Shown here: positions 50,531 to 61,971 of the stretch, one piece after another
Numbering within the stretch: position 1 is the first letter of the stretch
Layout of the letters: each line of letters begins with the position of its first letter
Assembly: GCF_000346465.2 (NCBI RefSeq)
Contig: NC_034013.1
Location: 13,646,486 to 13,710,485 of the forward strand
Reading direction: 5' to 3'
Source of the DNA: Prunus persica
Taxonomy: Eukaryota; Streptophyta; Magnoliopsida; Rosales; Rosaceae
Length of the DNA stretch: 64,000 nucleotides
Made by a program: the position numbers and the translations under genes
The notes under the pieces: generated by a model
Told to the model about the DNA's origin: nothing
The model's database searches: none
What the model saw: the letters and a program-made list of their open reading frames with translations, nothing else

Positions 50531-52715
50531 GCAAGTACATACATGGACAACGGTTTTTAGCTTAAACTTATGAAATTTCTGTTTAAGTCCTAATAAATTA
50601 AAATGCCCCGAGTCAATAATCTTATTATCAAGCTGGTTTGTTCTGCTAATTGATGTAAGATGGTTCATGAATATGCAGGCTGAGGGAGGATGGAATTAGG
50701 TGCCCGGCTATAGTTTCTTTAAAGCTTCATGTTCTGGTTATGGAATTCATAGGTATGTTCTCCTACTTTTAATGAACATATATTCTGACAGAATTGACAA
50801 TACCACTTGATTTTTTCATATAAAAAATGGGAGGATAAGATCAACTTGTTTGGCTATTAACTTCTTACTTGTGAGTTGTGACCATGCATAATCTACCTTC
50901 ACCTTCTTCTTTTTTGTTATTTTTTGTTTTTCAGTAACAGTATTTGCTAGTTAGAGTAACCTTGGTTCATGTATTCTATTACAGGGAAGTCAGGTTGGGC
51001 AGCACCTCGTCTGAAGGATGCAGCATTATCCCTAGACAAGCTACGAGAAGGTTATATTGAGGTGCACACAATTCCTTGGTGACATAATTTTTTGTGATAG
51101 TAATTAATTACAATAACAGACCCTATTGGCTAAGATAGTTCTGTTGGGACAGATGTAAATGGCCTTGAAGGCTCTCTGGTAGTTTAATTTGTTGCTAGTC
51201 TTAGTGAGGCTCCTTGTGGAAGTCCAGCCCACTTGAAGACAAACTTTTGGATCTGTTTCTGAATTGTATACCCGAGATTTTATAATTTAAATGGATCAGG
51301 TTGGAGGAGCCAGAATAGTGTTCATTGGGAATAGCGTAGTTTTATAACATGTTGAATTCTTGCTTGCTGGTCTATAGATTATTATCGAGAAAGCTTTTAT
51401 ATGAATTTATTTTAGGCTTGAAAACGTTGTGTATTTGATATATTGTTTTTGTTACTGGAGTGATGTCGTAGTGATTCTCTGCCAGATGATTATTGCTATG
51501 CGAATGATGTATCAGAAGTCCAAACTGGTGCATGGAGACCTTAGTGAATACAACATACTTTACTTTGAGGTGAGTTGCAATAAACCACTTTGAAGTTTGA
51601 ACTCCTTGGACACGATAGCATGTGATGTTAATATGTCTTCCCTTCCTCTTTGGCAGGGCCATTTGTACATTATCGACGTTTCTCAATCAGTTGAGCTGGA
51701 CCACCCTCATGCCCTTGATTTCCTACGTGAAGATTGTGTCCATGTATCTGTAAGTTCTTTGTACCCAAGTGACTTTCTTTAGATCTGTTTCCATTGTTTA
51801 TGAAAAGTACAAGTAATGCATTCTGTGCTATGGGCTTATCAAGCATTTTGTGGCCCACAGGATTTCTTTAAAAAGAATGGTGTAGCTGTTATGACAATTC
51901 GAGAGCTCTTTGATTTTATAGTTGATCCATCTATTGCTGATGATGCGGTGGACAGTTATCTGGATATGGTTTGGTTCCTTCCTTTTTGGTCTCAAATATG
52001 AAAGAACTTAGGTTCCCATAAAGAAATAAGTAAATAACTAAAGAACTTATAAGATCTCTGTTTGACTGTGTTTGACTTCAGGTACAACAAAAAGTTATTG
52101 CAAGAGGAGATATGACTGCAGAGGATGAAATTGCAGACTCTGTATTTGTGCAGGTGATGACAATGTAACTGTGTTTATTGACTTGCTTTGACTGACATCC
52201 GGTATTTGCGTGATTGTGGGTACCAAAATTTGAGTGGTTTTCATTTGCGTTTCTTTTCTTCTTTCCAGTCATACATTCCAAAGACATTAGACAGCGTGAA
52301 GAATGTTGAGGAGGATGTAATACGGTTAACTAGTGGCGGGGACACTGGAGACATGTACTATAAAACTATTACAGGACTGAAGCAGGCTCTCCCCGAATGC
52401 CAATCAGTTCCATCTGAGAAGGAGCAGCAACAGGATGCTAAAGCTGTAGCAAAGTCCTCTGATGATCCAGTTGGTCATTCCGAAAATCCTGAGACTGAAT
52501 CTGACTCCGATAGGGATGACGAAGACTCAAGCGACTCGGAAGGCCGGAGTTCCTCATCCGAGACCAAGGCACAGGATCCTCTTGATAAGAAAGCTGCTAG
52601 AAAAGAGAACAAGAAGAAAGTCAAGGAAGAGAAGAGGGAAGCTCGGAAAACTAAAGTGCCAAAGGCTTTAAAGAAAAGAAAGAAAAAGATGGCCAAGGCC
52701 CACAAGACCAGATAG
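48835..52715 (+). CDS. RIO1: RIO1 atypical serine/threonine kinase
   Basis: Twelve exons join to 560 aa: 48835-49146, 49346-49474, 49569-49661, 49759-49838, 50266-50379, 50679-50752, 50985-51061, 51486-51569, 51657-51749, 51861-51968, 52082-52153, 52269-52715. RIO1 is a kinase/ATPase in late cytoplasmic maturation of the 40S ribosomal subunit. An acidic N-terminus (Glu runs at 18-34) leads to STGKEANVYHA and the ATP-binding Lys195 (MAIKIYK). The catalytic loop is HGDLSEYN with Asp311 and Asn316, and the metal-binding Asp328 is in [10 protein letters not shown]. The tail is acidic/Ser-rich, then strongly basic ([14 protein letters not shown]...). All key residues are present. Intron 5 has a (CT)n tract at 50495-50529. 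Confidence 0.97.
50495..50529. repeat. (CT)n microsatellite in RIO1 intron 5
   Basis: About 17 CT units. Confidence 0.9.
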
Positions 52716-53192
52716 CTGCTTGGGATTAACTTCAGAGCAATGGATGCAAACTATTGTAGAAAGCATTCCAGAAAAGTTTTGTTAGACATTAATTTAAAAG
52801 AAAATTGCATTATTTTGTCTAAGAATTACAACATGTACTTTGATATATGAGAAATATAAGCTTTCTTTTTGTGCTTGCATGTTATCATGGTGCAACATAA
52901 ATAAATAAATAAAGAGAAAAAATGTAGATAAATTTGAATACGAGTAAAAACCAAGACGAAGAAAATATTATTAGCAAAAGGAAATTAATAAGAAAAAAAA
53001 TATAACAGTAAGTGAAACTAAACGTCACAGTTTCGTCCTACCAAACAAAACATCTGAAAAACTACGTCGTTTATATCGCCGTTTCTAATTGCATACACAG
53101 TCGCAGAAAGCTGCGAAAATCGCAGCAATGTCAGCTTCTGCTTAAAATAAAAACTATTCTTCTTCTTTTTCTTCTCCTATGCGGGACGCCAA
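52716..53192. other. RIO1 3' flank and promoter of the next gene
   Basis: A short AT-rich spacer between two same-strand genes. No ORF is supported. Confidence 0.35.
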
Positions 53193-55095
53193 ATGTCAAA
53201 CTCCGCAGAGCAAACCCTAGCAATAGTAGCAGCAGCAACCGATGGAGAAGAAGCGGAACAGCGAGTTTCTGATAACGACAACACCAGCGAGCAATCCCAA
53301 GAATGGGAGACCATGGCTCGAGCTTGGCTCTGCTCGTTCCCCGAGGCCAAAGCTGTGTCCATGGACGAGGTCGAAGCCTGGATCGACTCCAACTTTGACT
53401 TCATCCCCGAAGGCATCAAATCCATGCCTCGCCCTGACCTCTGTCAGCGCCTTATTTCCATTCAGAATTGCATGAGACTCCCCAATCAGGTCCTCATTCT
53501 TTAATTCTGTTTTAATTTTGGTAATTCTTAGGTTTCAACCATTTTCGTTTTTTTTTTTTTTGTTAAAGGTGGAACCTTTCTGTAACTAAGCTAACTGGGA
53601 TTAAAAAGATGAGATTTTTGGGGGCAATAATTTCATGTACTGTAAATTATAAGGAAGTGAACATAGTGGTTTGCTTAGAGTTGTAGGTGGTTTCTGGAAG
53701 GTTGTGGGTAGAATTTAAATTATCTATAATTTGGGAAGTAAACCATTAAGGTTTGGATTGAAAGTGTCATTTAATTTGAATTTTGTTTTCAGTTTTAGGG
53801 TGATGCTCTTTTCATATAATGCATAAGTTCTGACATGATTTCTATAATATTAAATGGCAGGAAGAAAAGGAAGAAAACCAAGGTGATATTCCACATGCTC
53901 GATTCCAACGAACCGATCAATGGAGACCGGTTTATATTTGGTTGGAATCTTTGGATAAAGATGAGGTGGTTAAGTCCAAAGATATATCTGACTGGCTAAC
54001 TGAGAATCCAGATATACAAGAACAGTTGTGCTCTAGGCATTCTCGGTATCATTTGATGCATTACATCAAGAAGTGCCATATGAAGATACTAAAGAGGCGG
54101 GAAAAGAAGAAGGTATTGAATACTTCTTGTTTTAGCTCAATTAGCCTAGAAATTTTCAAGCGTCTGTCTGAAGATGCAGATGCTTCCTCAATTTGGACCA
54201 CATCAGTAAGATTTTTTATTTTTTTATTGTCTCAGAAGCTTTTCTTCCTTGTAACTGTGGCCTAAAAGTTCATTATCTCTGTTAAACTTGGGTACCATTG
54301 GCTTCATTCATTATTGTTGATGTCTTACTTGATGATCTTGGGAAGCATTATGTAGTTGATACATCAACTATAAGCTTCAAGTTGGTGGATGCTGTGTGAC
54401 TCTTTATGCTAGATAAATAAATTACATAAGTTGTTCTTGTTGAACAGGGTGTCCAGCAGCCTGACACACCAGCCCCTCTAAAGGTTCACAAAGATGTGTT
54501 GATGAAACAGCCAGCTCAGCTGCCATGTAAGGACCATCTATAGAGCTATGTTTTATAATTTAGGGGATATTTGAATTCCATTCTAAATGGAATGACCGGT
54601 ATGCTTTTGCCGTTTTGGCCATTCTCTAGTTTGGCTGCATTATAGAGAATGGAGCCATCACCTAAAATAAACAAAAATAAAATAAGATTGAATTCCAGGA
54701 AGTTTTGAGACTGAAAACTGTTTTAAGGAACAGAATAAACTCAATTTGAAGGCTATAATATAAGTAGCCTTATGGACTATTTTAACTGCTGTGTTACATG
54801 TTGCATTTTTTCTTCTTAATTTTGTCTTTTGACACAATTCTGTTGGTTCAACCTGCTTCCCAGCTCCACTCTCTGTTTGCAATTCATTGATCAATGTACC
54901 AAAAGATAGTGATGTATATTTGACAAAACGAAAGGAAGCACTTCAGAAATACGAGATGTAAGTCAACAATTGATGTATTGTCTCATTTTATGCGCCAGAT
55001 TTGCTTACTAATTAGGTTCACGTGGTTTCAGCTTAGCGGAGTTGGAGAAGCTGCTTGCCCCCACCTTTTTGAAACGTGAAGATGGAAACAAATGA
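53193..55095 (+). CDS. Unrecognised plant protein, 292 aa
   Basis: I do not recognise the family. Five exons (53193-53489, 53861-54205, 54448-54526, 54864-54957, 55032-55095) with GT-AG introns join without a break to 292 aa. The N-terminus is acidic and low complexity (Ala/Glu/Asp/Ser to about 38). A compact stretch follows (WLCSFPEAKAVSMDEVEAW, then PEGIKSMPRPDLCQRLISIQ). The centre has QWRPVYIWLESLDKDEV, WLTENPDIQEQLCSRHSRYH and a basic YIKKCHMKILKRREKKK. The C-terminus is helical (YEILAELEKLLAPTFLKR). There is no signal peptide or membrane segment. The two WL/helical blocks each look like a small helical, winged-helix-sized domain, which is only an impression. Exon 2 could alternatively end at 54112 (AAGAAG|GTATTG), which would drop 31 aa in frame. 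Confidence 0.8.
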
Positions 55096-56012
55096 GGGGA
55101 TTTTGAAACACCGAACTTGTGCCTGTGTCCTGCCTGCATGTTCGTGATTCTGTAATGTAGCAGGTGCTTTGCTGATTGGTTATAAGTTTTGGCTTTTAAC
55201 TGATCCAAATTATATTTCTCTTTAGGGAAAGCCAGAGCTTCTATCTGTAAAGCAAGCTTTGCATAAGCTGAGTTTTAAATTAGTTTCCTTGTAATCTTAC
55301 CAGTACTTCTCCTAGATAAATGAATCATTAACCTTTATTGACACTGACTTTCAACCTTTTCTGTTAAACCATGAGACACGCGAGAGGCTAAGAATTATGA
55401 ACCTGAAACAAAATTGGTGTGTCAGCATATTACAAACTATGCTTTAGTCAATCTATCTATTCAAATGAATGGACTAAGCATACTGAGATATGCCTTGGTT
55501 TGTTAAACAAAAACAGCACATATCAGGTCATTCGGCGATATTGTACTGCAAGATTATAAGAATACTTAAATTAGCAATGACGTTATCTGGAAATTTTATA
55601 ATTCTAATTTGTAGTTAAAAATTTTGCGTTAACCTAAACAATAAGAAACAGGAGGGAAAGGATCTTTGAAGGCAAATGCAAATGCATTGGAAGATCACCA
55701 CAAATACAATATTGGGAACCTTGCTTATGTATTTGAGCGCTCTCACATGACGCTGCCTTAACAAGAAAGTCAACAGCAAGTCGGCATCTCTCAAATCAGT
55801 AGAACGAGAATTTTCAATTGTAAATGAGAAGAAGACGACATAATGCCATCAATATATTACACAAGTAGCCGGTCAAAGGTTGACAATTCAGCAAAGACTG
55901 GAAGAAGAAAAAAATTATCAAAGAGTTAGAGACAACTTTGGTTGGCCTGCTATAAGATATGGCTGAGACATCAATGCTAAACATTGGGGTTTATTCATTT
56001 TGGGGACAGATT
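55096..56012. other. Promoter region of the first purple acid phosphatase gene
   Basis: Possible 3' UTR of the upstream gene, then AT-rich spacer. A TATA-like CTATAAGATA at about 55950 aligns with the TATA box of the second PAP gene. Confidence 0.35.
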
Positions 56013-59000
56013 ATGAGCGTTCCAAAACCACAGATGGAGGAGGGCTTCAGCTTCTCGTCCCTGAAAGTTGTGTTGCTATTGGTTTTCTTAGTGCAGTTTA
56101 CAGTTGCTGACAGTCAGCATAAGCCTGCTGGTGATGGGATGCAGCCACTGTCCAAGATTCAAATCCACAGAGCTGTTTACGAGCTTCACGAAAATGCTTC
56201 CGTCAAAGCATACCCTGTCCTTCTTGGCACCAAGGTAATCATCAACCTGCTTCTCTTCACCATTAGCCAGAATATCTTGTTACTTTGGATGAAACAGGGT
56301 TTTGGCTGAAAAATATAAGATGGTGTATGTTTCAATTTATGTGCAGGGGGAAGATTCTCAGTGGGTAACTGTTGAAGTGGCAAGTCCTAAGCCTTCTGAA
56401 GATGATTGGTTGGCAGTATTTTCTCCTGCAAATTTCAAGTAATGTTCATCTTGGTAACTCTTAATTGTTTCATATAGGGCCACCATCTTGCATATCACTG
56501 ATGTTTGCTGCATAATCTTTTATGCCAGCTCATCGACCTGTCCATCTACCTACGATAGGCAAAAGGCTCCAAATATATGCTCAGCTCCAATAAAGGTTTG
56601 TGTTATTGCAATATACTTCTCTCTTGGAATTTGATATAATTATAGCTCTTAATATATATGCTCTAACCAACCATTGTCGTACTAAGATCTTGTTGCTCTC
56701 ATTTCAGTACAGATTTGCCAATGATTCCAATGTTGATTATGTGAAGACAGGCGAAGCTTCTCTAAAATTTCAATTGATCAATCAACGTGCAGATTTTTCG
56801 TTTGCGTTATTCTCAGGCGGGCTGTTTAGCGTGTGTTCATGTCCCTTCTCTTTCAGCTTGCTTCCTTTAATATTTAAATACCATTGTTTTAAAATTTAAG
56901 TTACTTGGTTGCTTAATACTTATAATATTTAAATATCACTGTTTCAAAATTTCAGCTAATTGGGTGCTTATGGAAATACTAAGGGCACTTCAAGTGCTGT
57001 CAGTCTAACTAGGTTTTGGTGAAATGCAGCCAAAATTGTTGGCAGTTTCTAATGCTGTAAGTTTCGTGAATCCGAAGGCACCCCTTTACCCACGTCTTGC
57101 TCAAGGGAAGTACTGGGATGAAGTAAGTTTATGTTATTATGATTCAGTACTTTTCTTTTTCATGGAGTTGTGGATGTGGATTCCCAAGCCTGAGACAGAA
57201 TCTCTATATGCCTTCTATATGGGAAACCAAGTTTCTAAAATGTTTTCTCGCAATCTTTTGCAGATGACAGTAACCTGGACAAGCGGCTACAACATTATTG
57301 AAGCTGTACCTTTTGTTGAGTGGGGTCTTAAGGGAGAAGCTCAAATTCAATCCCCCGCAGGAACATTGACTTTTCATCGAGAGAGCATGTGTGGTATGGA
57401 TCCTATGATCAATTTAATTTGAATAGCAAAGCCAACTGAATCAATTCTGAACTATGAACTTGGAATATTGTCACATCAGTGCCAGATAAATAAATGTAAC
57501 AGGGCTCTTGTAATTTGCAGCTCCACCAGCTCGAACAGTAGGTTGGCGTGATCCTGGTTTCTTCCACACAAGTTTTCTAAAAAATTTGTGGCCTAATTCC
57601 TTGTATGCATCTTGAACTTTAGGTTTTAAATTTTTTAAATGAACTATAAAGAAGATCATGGCTGATAGTTGTTCTGTTCTTGAGGCTGTTCTGGTGCTTG
57701 TCTTATTTAGGTACACATACAAGCTTGGTCACAGGTTATCTAATGGTTCCAATATCTGGAGCAAGTCCTACCATTTCAAGTCATCACCATATCCAGGCCA
57801 GGACTCATTACAGCATGTCGTTATATTCGGAGACATGGGAAAGGTAAGATCAAGCAAATGAGAACTATATATGAAAATTATACCGATTCACACGTCATGC
57901 ATCGTTGCGTAATGTTTAATTTGTACAAATAATTGCTGGGATGTTTATATTTGTACCGAAAATTTCAGGCTGAGCGCGATGGTTCGAATGAATACAATGC
58001 CTACCAGCCGGGTTCATTAAATACCACAGATCAACTGATCAAGGACTTGGATAACATTGACATAGTTTTTCACATAGGAGACATTACCTATGCCAATGGA
58101 TACATCTCACAGTGGGACCAGTTTACATCGCAGGTGGAGCCTATTGCATCAGTTGTGCCATATATGATTGCGAGGTTTGCAGATGCTTGCTTTTATCCAT
58201 ACTGATCTGCATGCGTATACTTGCGTTTGATGTATGATTTCACATTTTCCACTCATAAAAACTTACATGAAGTGTTTCAACAGTGGAAATCATGAACGAG
58301 ATGTACCAGGGACCGGATCCTTCTATGACGGTAATGATTCTGGTGGCGAATGTGGTGTGCTAGCTGAGACTATGTTTTATGTTCCAGCTGAAAACAGAGC
58401 TAAGTTCTGGTAGATATCAATGCTTCTATGAACTTGGCTAATTTAGCAAATTTTGGAAAAATAACATGTTAAGTTTGATATATATAGTAATCCCCTTATG
58501 AAAATCATATTGTGATTGTTCCTTCCTTACAGGTATTCAACAGATTATGGTATGTTCCACTTCTGTATAGCTGACAGTGAGCATGATTGGAGGGAAGGCT
58601 CTGAGCAGTACAAATTCATTGAGAAATGCCTTGCATCTGCAGACAGGCAGAAACAGCCTTGGCTGATATTCGTCGCTCACCGTGTTCTTGGTTATACATC
58701 CTCTTCCTGGCGAGATGGCTCATTTGGTGAGCCCATGGGAAGGGAAAGCTTGCAAAAGCTTTGGCAAAAGTACAAGGTGGACATTGCATTTTTTGGCCAT
58801 GTCCATAACTACGAAAGAACATGCCCCATTTACCAGGTATGGAAAAGATCGTAGTATTACTATTTACTGAGACATTTCACCATGTTCCACACAAGTTTAA
58901 ATAATTTTCTCAGTTACAATTCTTATGACCCAATATTTCGTCATCAACGTCGATATGTTGCAGAATCAGTGTGTAAATACAGAAAAATCGCATTATTCGG

Positions 59001-59269
59001 GAACCTTCAATGGAACAATCCATGTTGTTGTTGGTGGAGGCGGCAGCCACTTAACAGATTTTGGTCCAGTGCAGACAACTTGGAGCCTCTTCAGAGATTC
59101 CGACTTTGGCTTTGTAAAACTTACGGCATTTAACCACTCGTCGCTTCTCTTGGAGTACAAGAAAAGCAGCGATGGGAACGTCTATGATTCCTTCACAATC
59201 TCAAGGGACTACAGGGATGTCTTGGCATGCGTTCATGATGGCTGTGAACCAACAACTTTAGCTACATGA
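56013..59269 (+). CDS. PAP: Purple acid phosphatase (PAP1/24/27-type), copy 1
   Basis: Twelve exons: 56013-56234, 56347-56438, 56529-56595, 56708-56830, 57030-57122, 57264-57393, 57521-57602, 57711-57843, 57969-58174, 58284-58409, 58533-58836, 58964-59269, giving 627 aa. Other in-frame ATGs are 55959 (18 aa longer) and 56034 (MEEGFSFSS), which aligns with the start of copy 2 and gives a clean signal peptide (KVVLLLVFLVQFTVADS). A fibronectin-like N-terminal domain precedes the metallophosphoesterase. All metal ligands of the five family blocks are present: Asp311 (GDMG), Asp352 and Tyr355 (GDITY), Asn385 (GNHE), His474 (VAHR), His514 and His516 (GHVHNYER). The protein is probably secreted and glycosylated. 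Relatives are often named probable inactive PAP, but the sites here look intact. The substrate is unknown. Confidence 0.94.
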
Positions 59270-61921
59270 TCGATCAATTTATGCGTTCTTGACAGGAAAT
59301 TGGATTTAATTACAATTATATAAAACAAAATATAATATTTTCTCAAATTATTTATAAATGGACTCCATTACAAAAATGTCTTGTTCTTGTCAGTCCTCCA
59401 TAATGCCCATCTTATCATTCTGTATTATTAAGGAAGTGCTTGTGTTTCCATTGTAAACTAAAACTACAATGAATATTTACATCTCTATGTATCAAGCAAA
59501 ATGCCCTTATGGTTAAATTTTCAAATACGCCTTTTGAACTTGACGAGATTGTCATTTGAGGGTAATATAGTGTTGTAAGGCAATACAACAATATGGTATA
59601 ACTTGTTCACGTGTTATAATATAAGTGGATATTTATTGATACTACTCATATTACAACATATGTACAAGTTATACCACGTGAACGTACTCCAATACCATTC
59701 TATAATTTATCGTCATTTGAAGGCTTTGTCGGAAGTAAAACATCATGTCCAAATGGGAAAAATAGTTTCATGTATCTCCTTCCACTGGTTACAGTCCTCC
59801 TACAGCCGAAGTAACTTAAGCTGTTTTTGAATTCTAACACCCAAAGAAAAAACACTTCCAAATGATACTTCTCTTGAGAGAAAAAAAAGAACCAAGTTTA
59901 TTCATTTATAATTTTATCATGCTTGGGTCAGAAATTGTGTAGGTCAAATCAATGTCTCAAATGGTACATTGAGTGAAATATCAGTTGTACTAAAAGTTTT
60001 ATTATTTACTTTGTCGCGCATCAGAAAAAATGAAAATTATAAGGGAGATTCACTATTATACCCAATATGGGGGCCCAAATTATAAAAATATCCTATATAA
60101 AATGGACTTTAGAAACACACCCAAAGCCCATTTACAACATAACAAAAAAGCTTTTAACTTCTTATAAATTACAAAACTGCCATCAATTTCTTAAAACAAG
60201 CCCAACCCCAAAATCTCATAAAAATACCCAAAACACTCAATAGGGCATCAAAGTAATTTAATAATCAATATTAAATTCAATAAGGCCAGCTATCATTTTT
60301 TGGGTTTTTTTTGGGTTTGTTTATAGGAATTCAATTGTGTAGGGTTTATTTATAATATTAGTGCTAGAAATGGGTATATCACTAAATATCTCAAATAATA
60401 ATAGAGAAGAAAAGTCGTACGAAGTTTTTTGTCTCAGCAAATGGTATCCGAAGCAAACACACGTTATTCACATTCTTGAGTGTTTTTTTAACCACAATGG
60501 TAATTAAGTTTATATATATATAAATTTTTTACACTGTAGAGCATCATCCATCCTATTCCTATAGAATATGCTGACCACGTGCTTTGCACAGACAATATTC
60601 TTTTGCACTGACAATTTGCATTAAAAAAAAATTTTATCCAAATTGAACATATCACGAATTCATAATTCAAAAGAATATATTCTGAAATAAATAATAAAAT
60701 CATGCGAATCGTGTGGCCCTTACATTATGTTTCTTTCAATCGCAATTTGTCGCCCAATAGGAAAATAAACGACATGATATTGGATATGCAAATCTCGAAG
60801 ATTGGGCTTTGACCCAAAAAAATTACAATATTGGGCAATAAGCTCTCAATTGTCACGTGTCCGAAAACGTAGCCCCATATTTATTCATTATGTGAAACAG
60901 CTTTGGCCAAAAGAATCAAAACTAATTATAGCAAAAGATGTTGAAGGACAAAGTTGATTGAATAATTCTTAATTAAATAACTTACTAAAATTCTATGATT
61001 TAATCATTACCTTACAAAAAAAATAAGAAAAATGTGTAACATGATATTCTTACAAATATGAATAAAAGAAGTTGAAAAAATTGTAGCTGTAAGAAATTTG
61101 GGAATACTTTTTATTTTTATTTTTACTACGACTCTATGAGAGAAGATTTTATTAATTATCAATGGAAAAAAAGAAAGGACTTGGCGCCTTACCCGATTAC
61201 AAACATCAAAAATCAAAGTGTCGTGACTAATACCTGTGAACATAAAACTAAAGTTACTAAACCCATATGTTGTGGTCTTTTACCAAGGTTTTTTTCTTCT
61301 TTAGCGATACATTGCGTTGGGGAGGGGTCGCTTTTTATGGGGATTCGAACAGGTGACCAAGGGGAGAATGGAGAGCGACCTCACCACTGAGGTAAAGTGA
61401 GCATTTTTGCTCACCTCATTAACAATAGGTGTATTCTCTCTCCCATTTTTTCTTCTTTTCCTTCTTTTCTTTGTCTATCCTTACGAAATAGTGGTGAGCA
61501 TACACCTTTAAGATATAAAAATCCTCGGTCTTCGATAGTACTGCCAATCTTTGAAAGATCATCACAAATAATATAAATAAGTCCTCAATTTTCACATGGT
61601 TGTTTAGAAATTACGCAGCATGGCAACAGAGTGGGCCACATATTTTGAAATAACCATAACGAAAGTATGAAACTTATTAGACCGCAAGAAATGAATACTG
61701 AACGAGTGATTAGACATTTTAATTACTTAAAACGCAAGAAATGAAGAAGTAAACACGTTCATGCAATTATTAAACTAATGGTACCGTCCAAAAATAGAAT
61801 TTTAAAAGAAAAAAATGATATTAAATTGATAATAATTCATGGTGGACCATCTTTCCAGCAAAGACTGATAAAGAGTGATTAGACACTCTGAATCCTTCTG
61901 TTGGGTTGGCCTGCAATGAAA
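59270..61921. other. Spacer between tandem PAP genes
   Basis: AT-rich, without an ORF. It holds a tRNA-derived SINE-like sequence near 61120-61430 (listed separately). Confidence 0.4.
61120..61430 (-). mobile_element. Possible tRNA-derived SINE
   Basis: On the minus strand, a polymerase III A-box-like TACCTCAGTGGTGAGGTCG (about 61376-61394) is followed about 30 nt later by a B-box-like CCTGTTCGAATCCCC (about 61339-61353), as in tRNA-derived SINE heads. Downstream sequence runs to an A-rich AAAATAAAAATAAAAA end near 61105-61122. It does not fold as a complete tRNA. No target duplication was found, so the boundaries are approximate. Confidence 0.45.
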
Positions 61922-61931
61922 TTATATATAA
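61922..61931 (+). promoter_or_regulatory. TATA box of PAP copy 2
   Basis: TTATATATAA lies about 45 bp before the ATG at 61972. Transcription would then start near 61953-61960, leaving a leader of only 10-20 nt and excluding any start upstream of 61972. Confidence 0.55.
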
Positions 61932-61971
61932 ATGCAGCTAAGGCTTCAGTTTGGCCATTCCAAAACCGGAG

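Noticed and set aside
61339..61394. Possible tRNA gene on the minus strand
   Set aside because: A- and B-box-like motifs are present but acceptor and anticodon stems do not form; treated as SINE-like instead.
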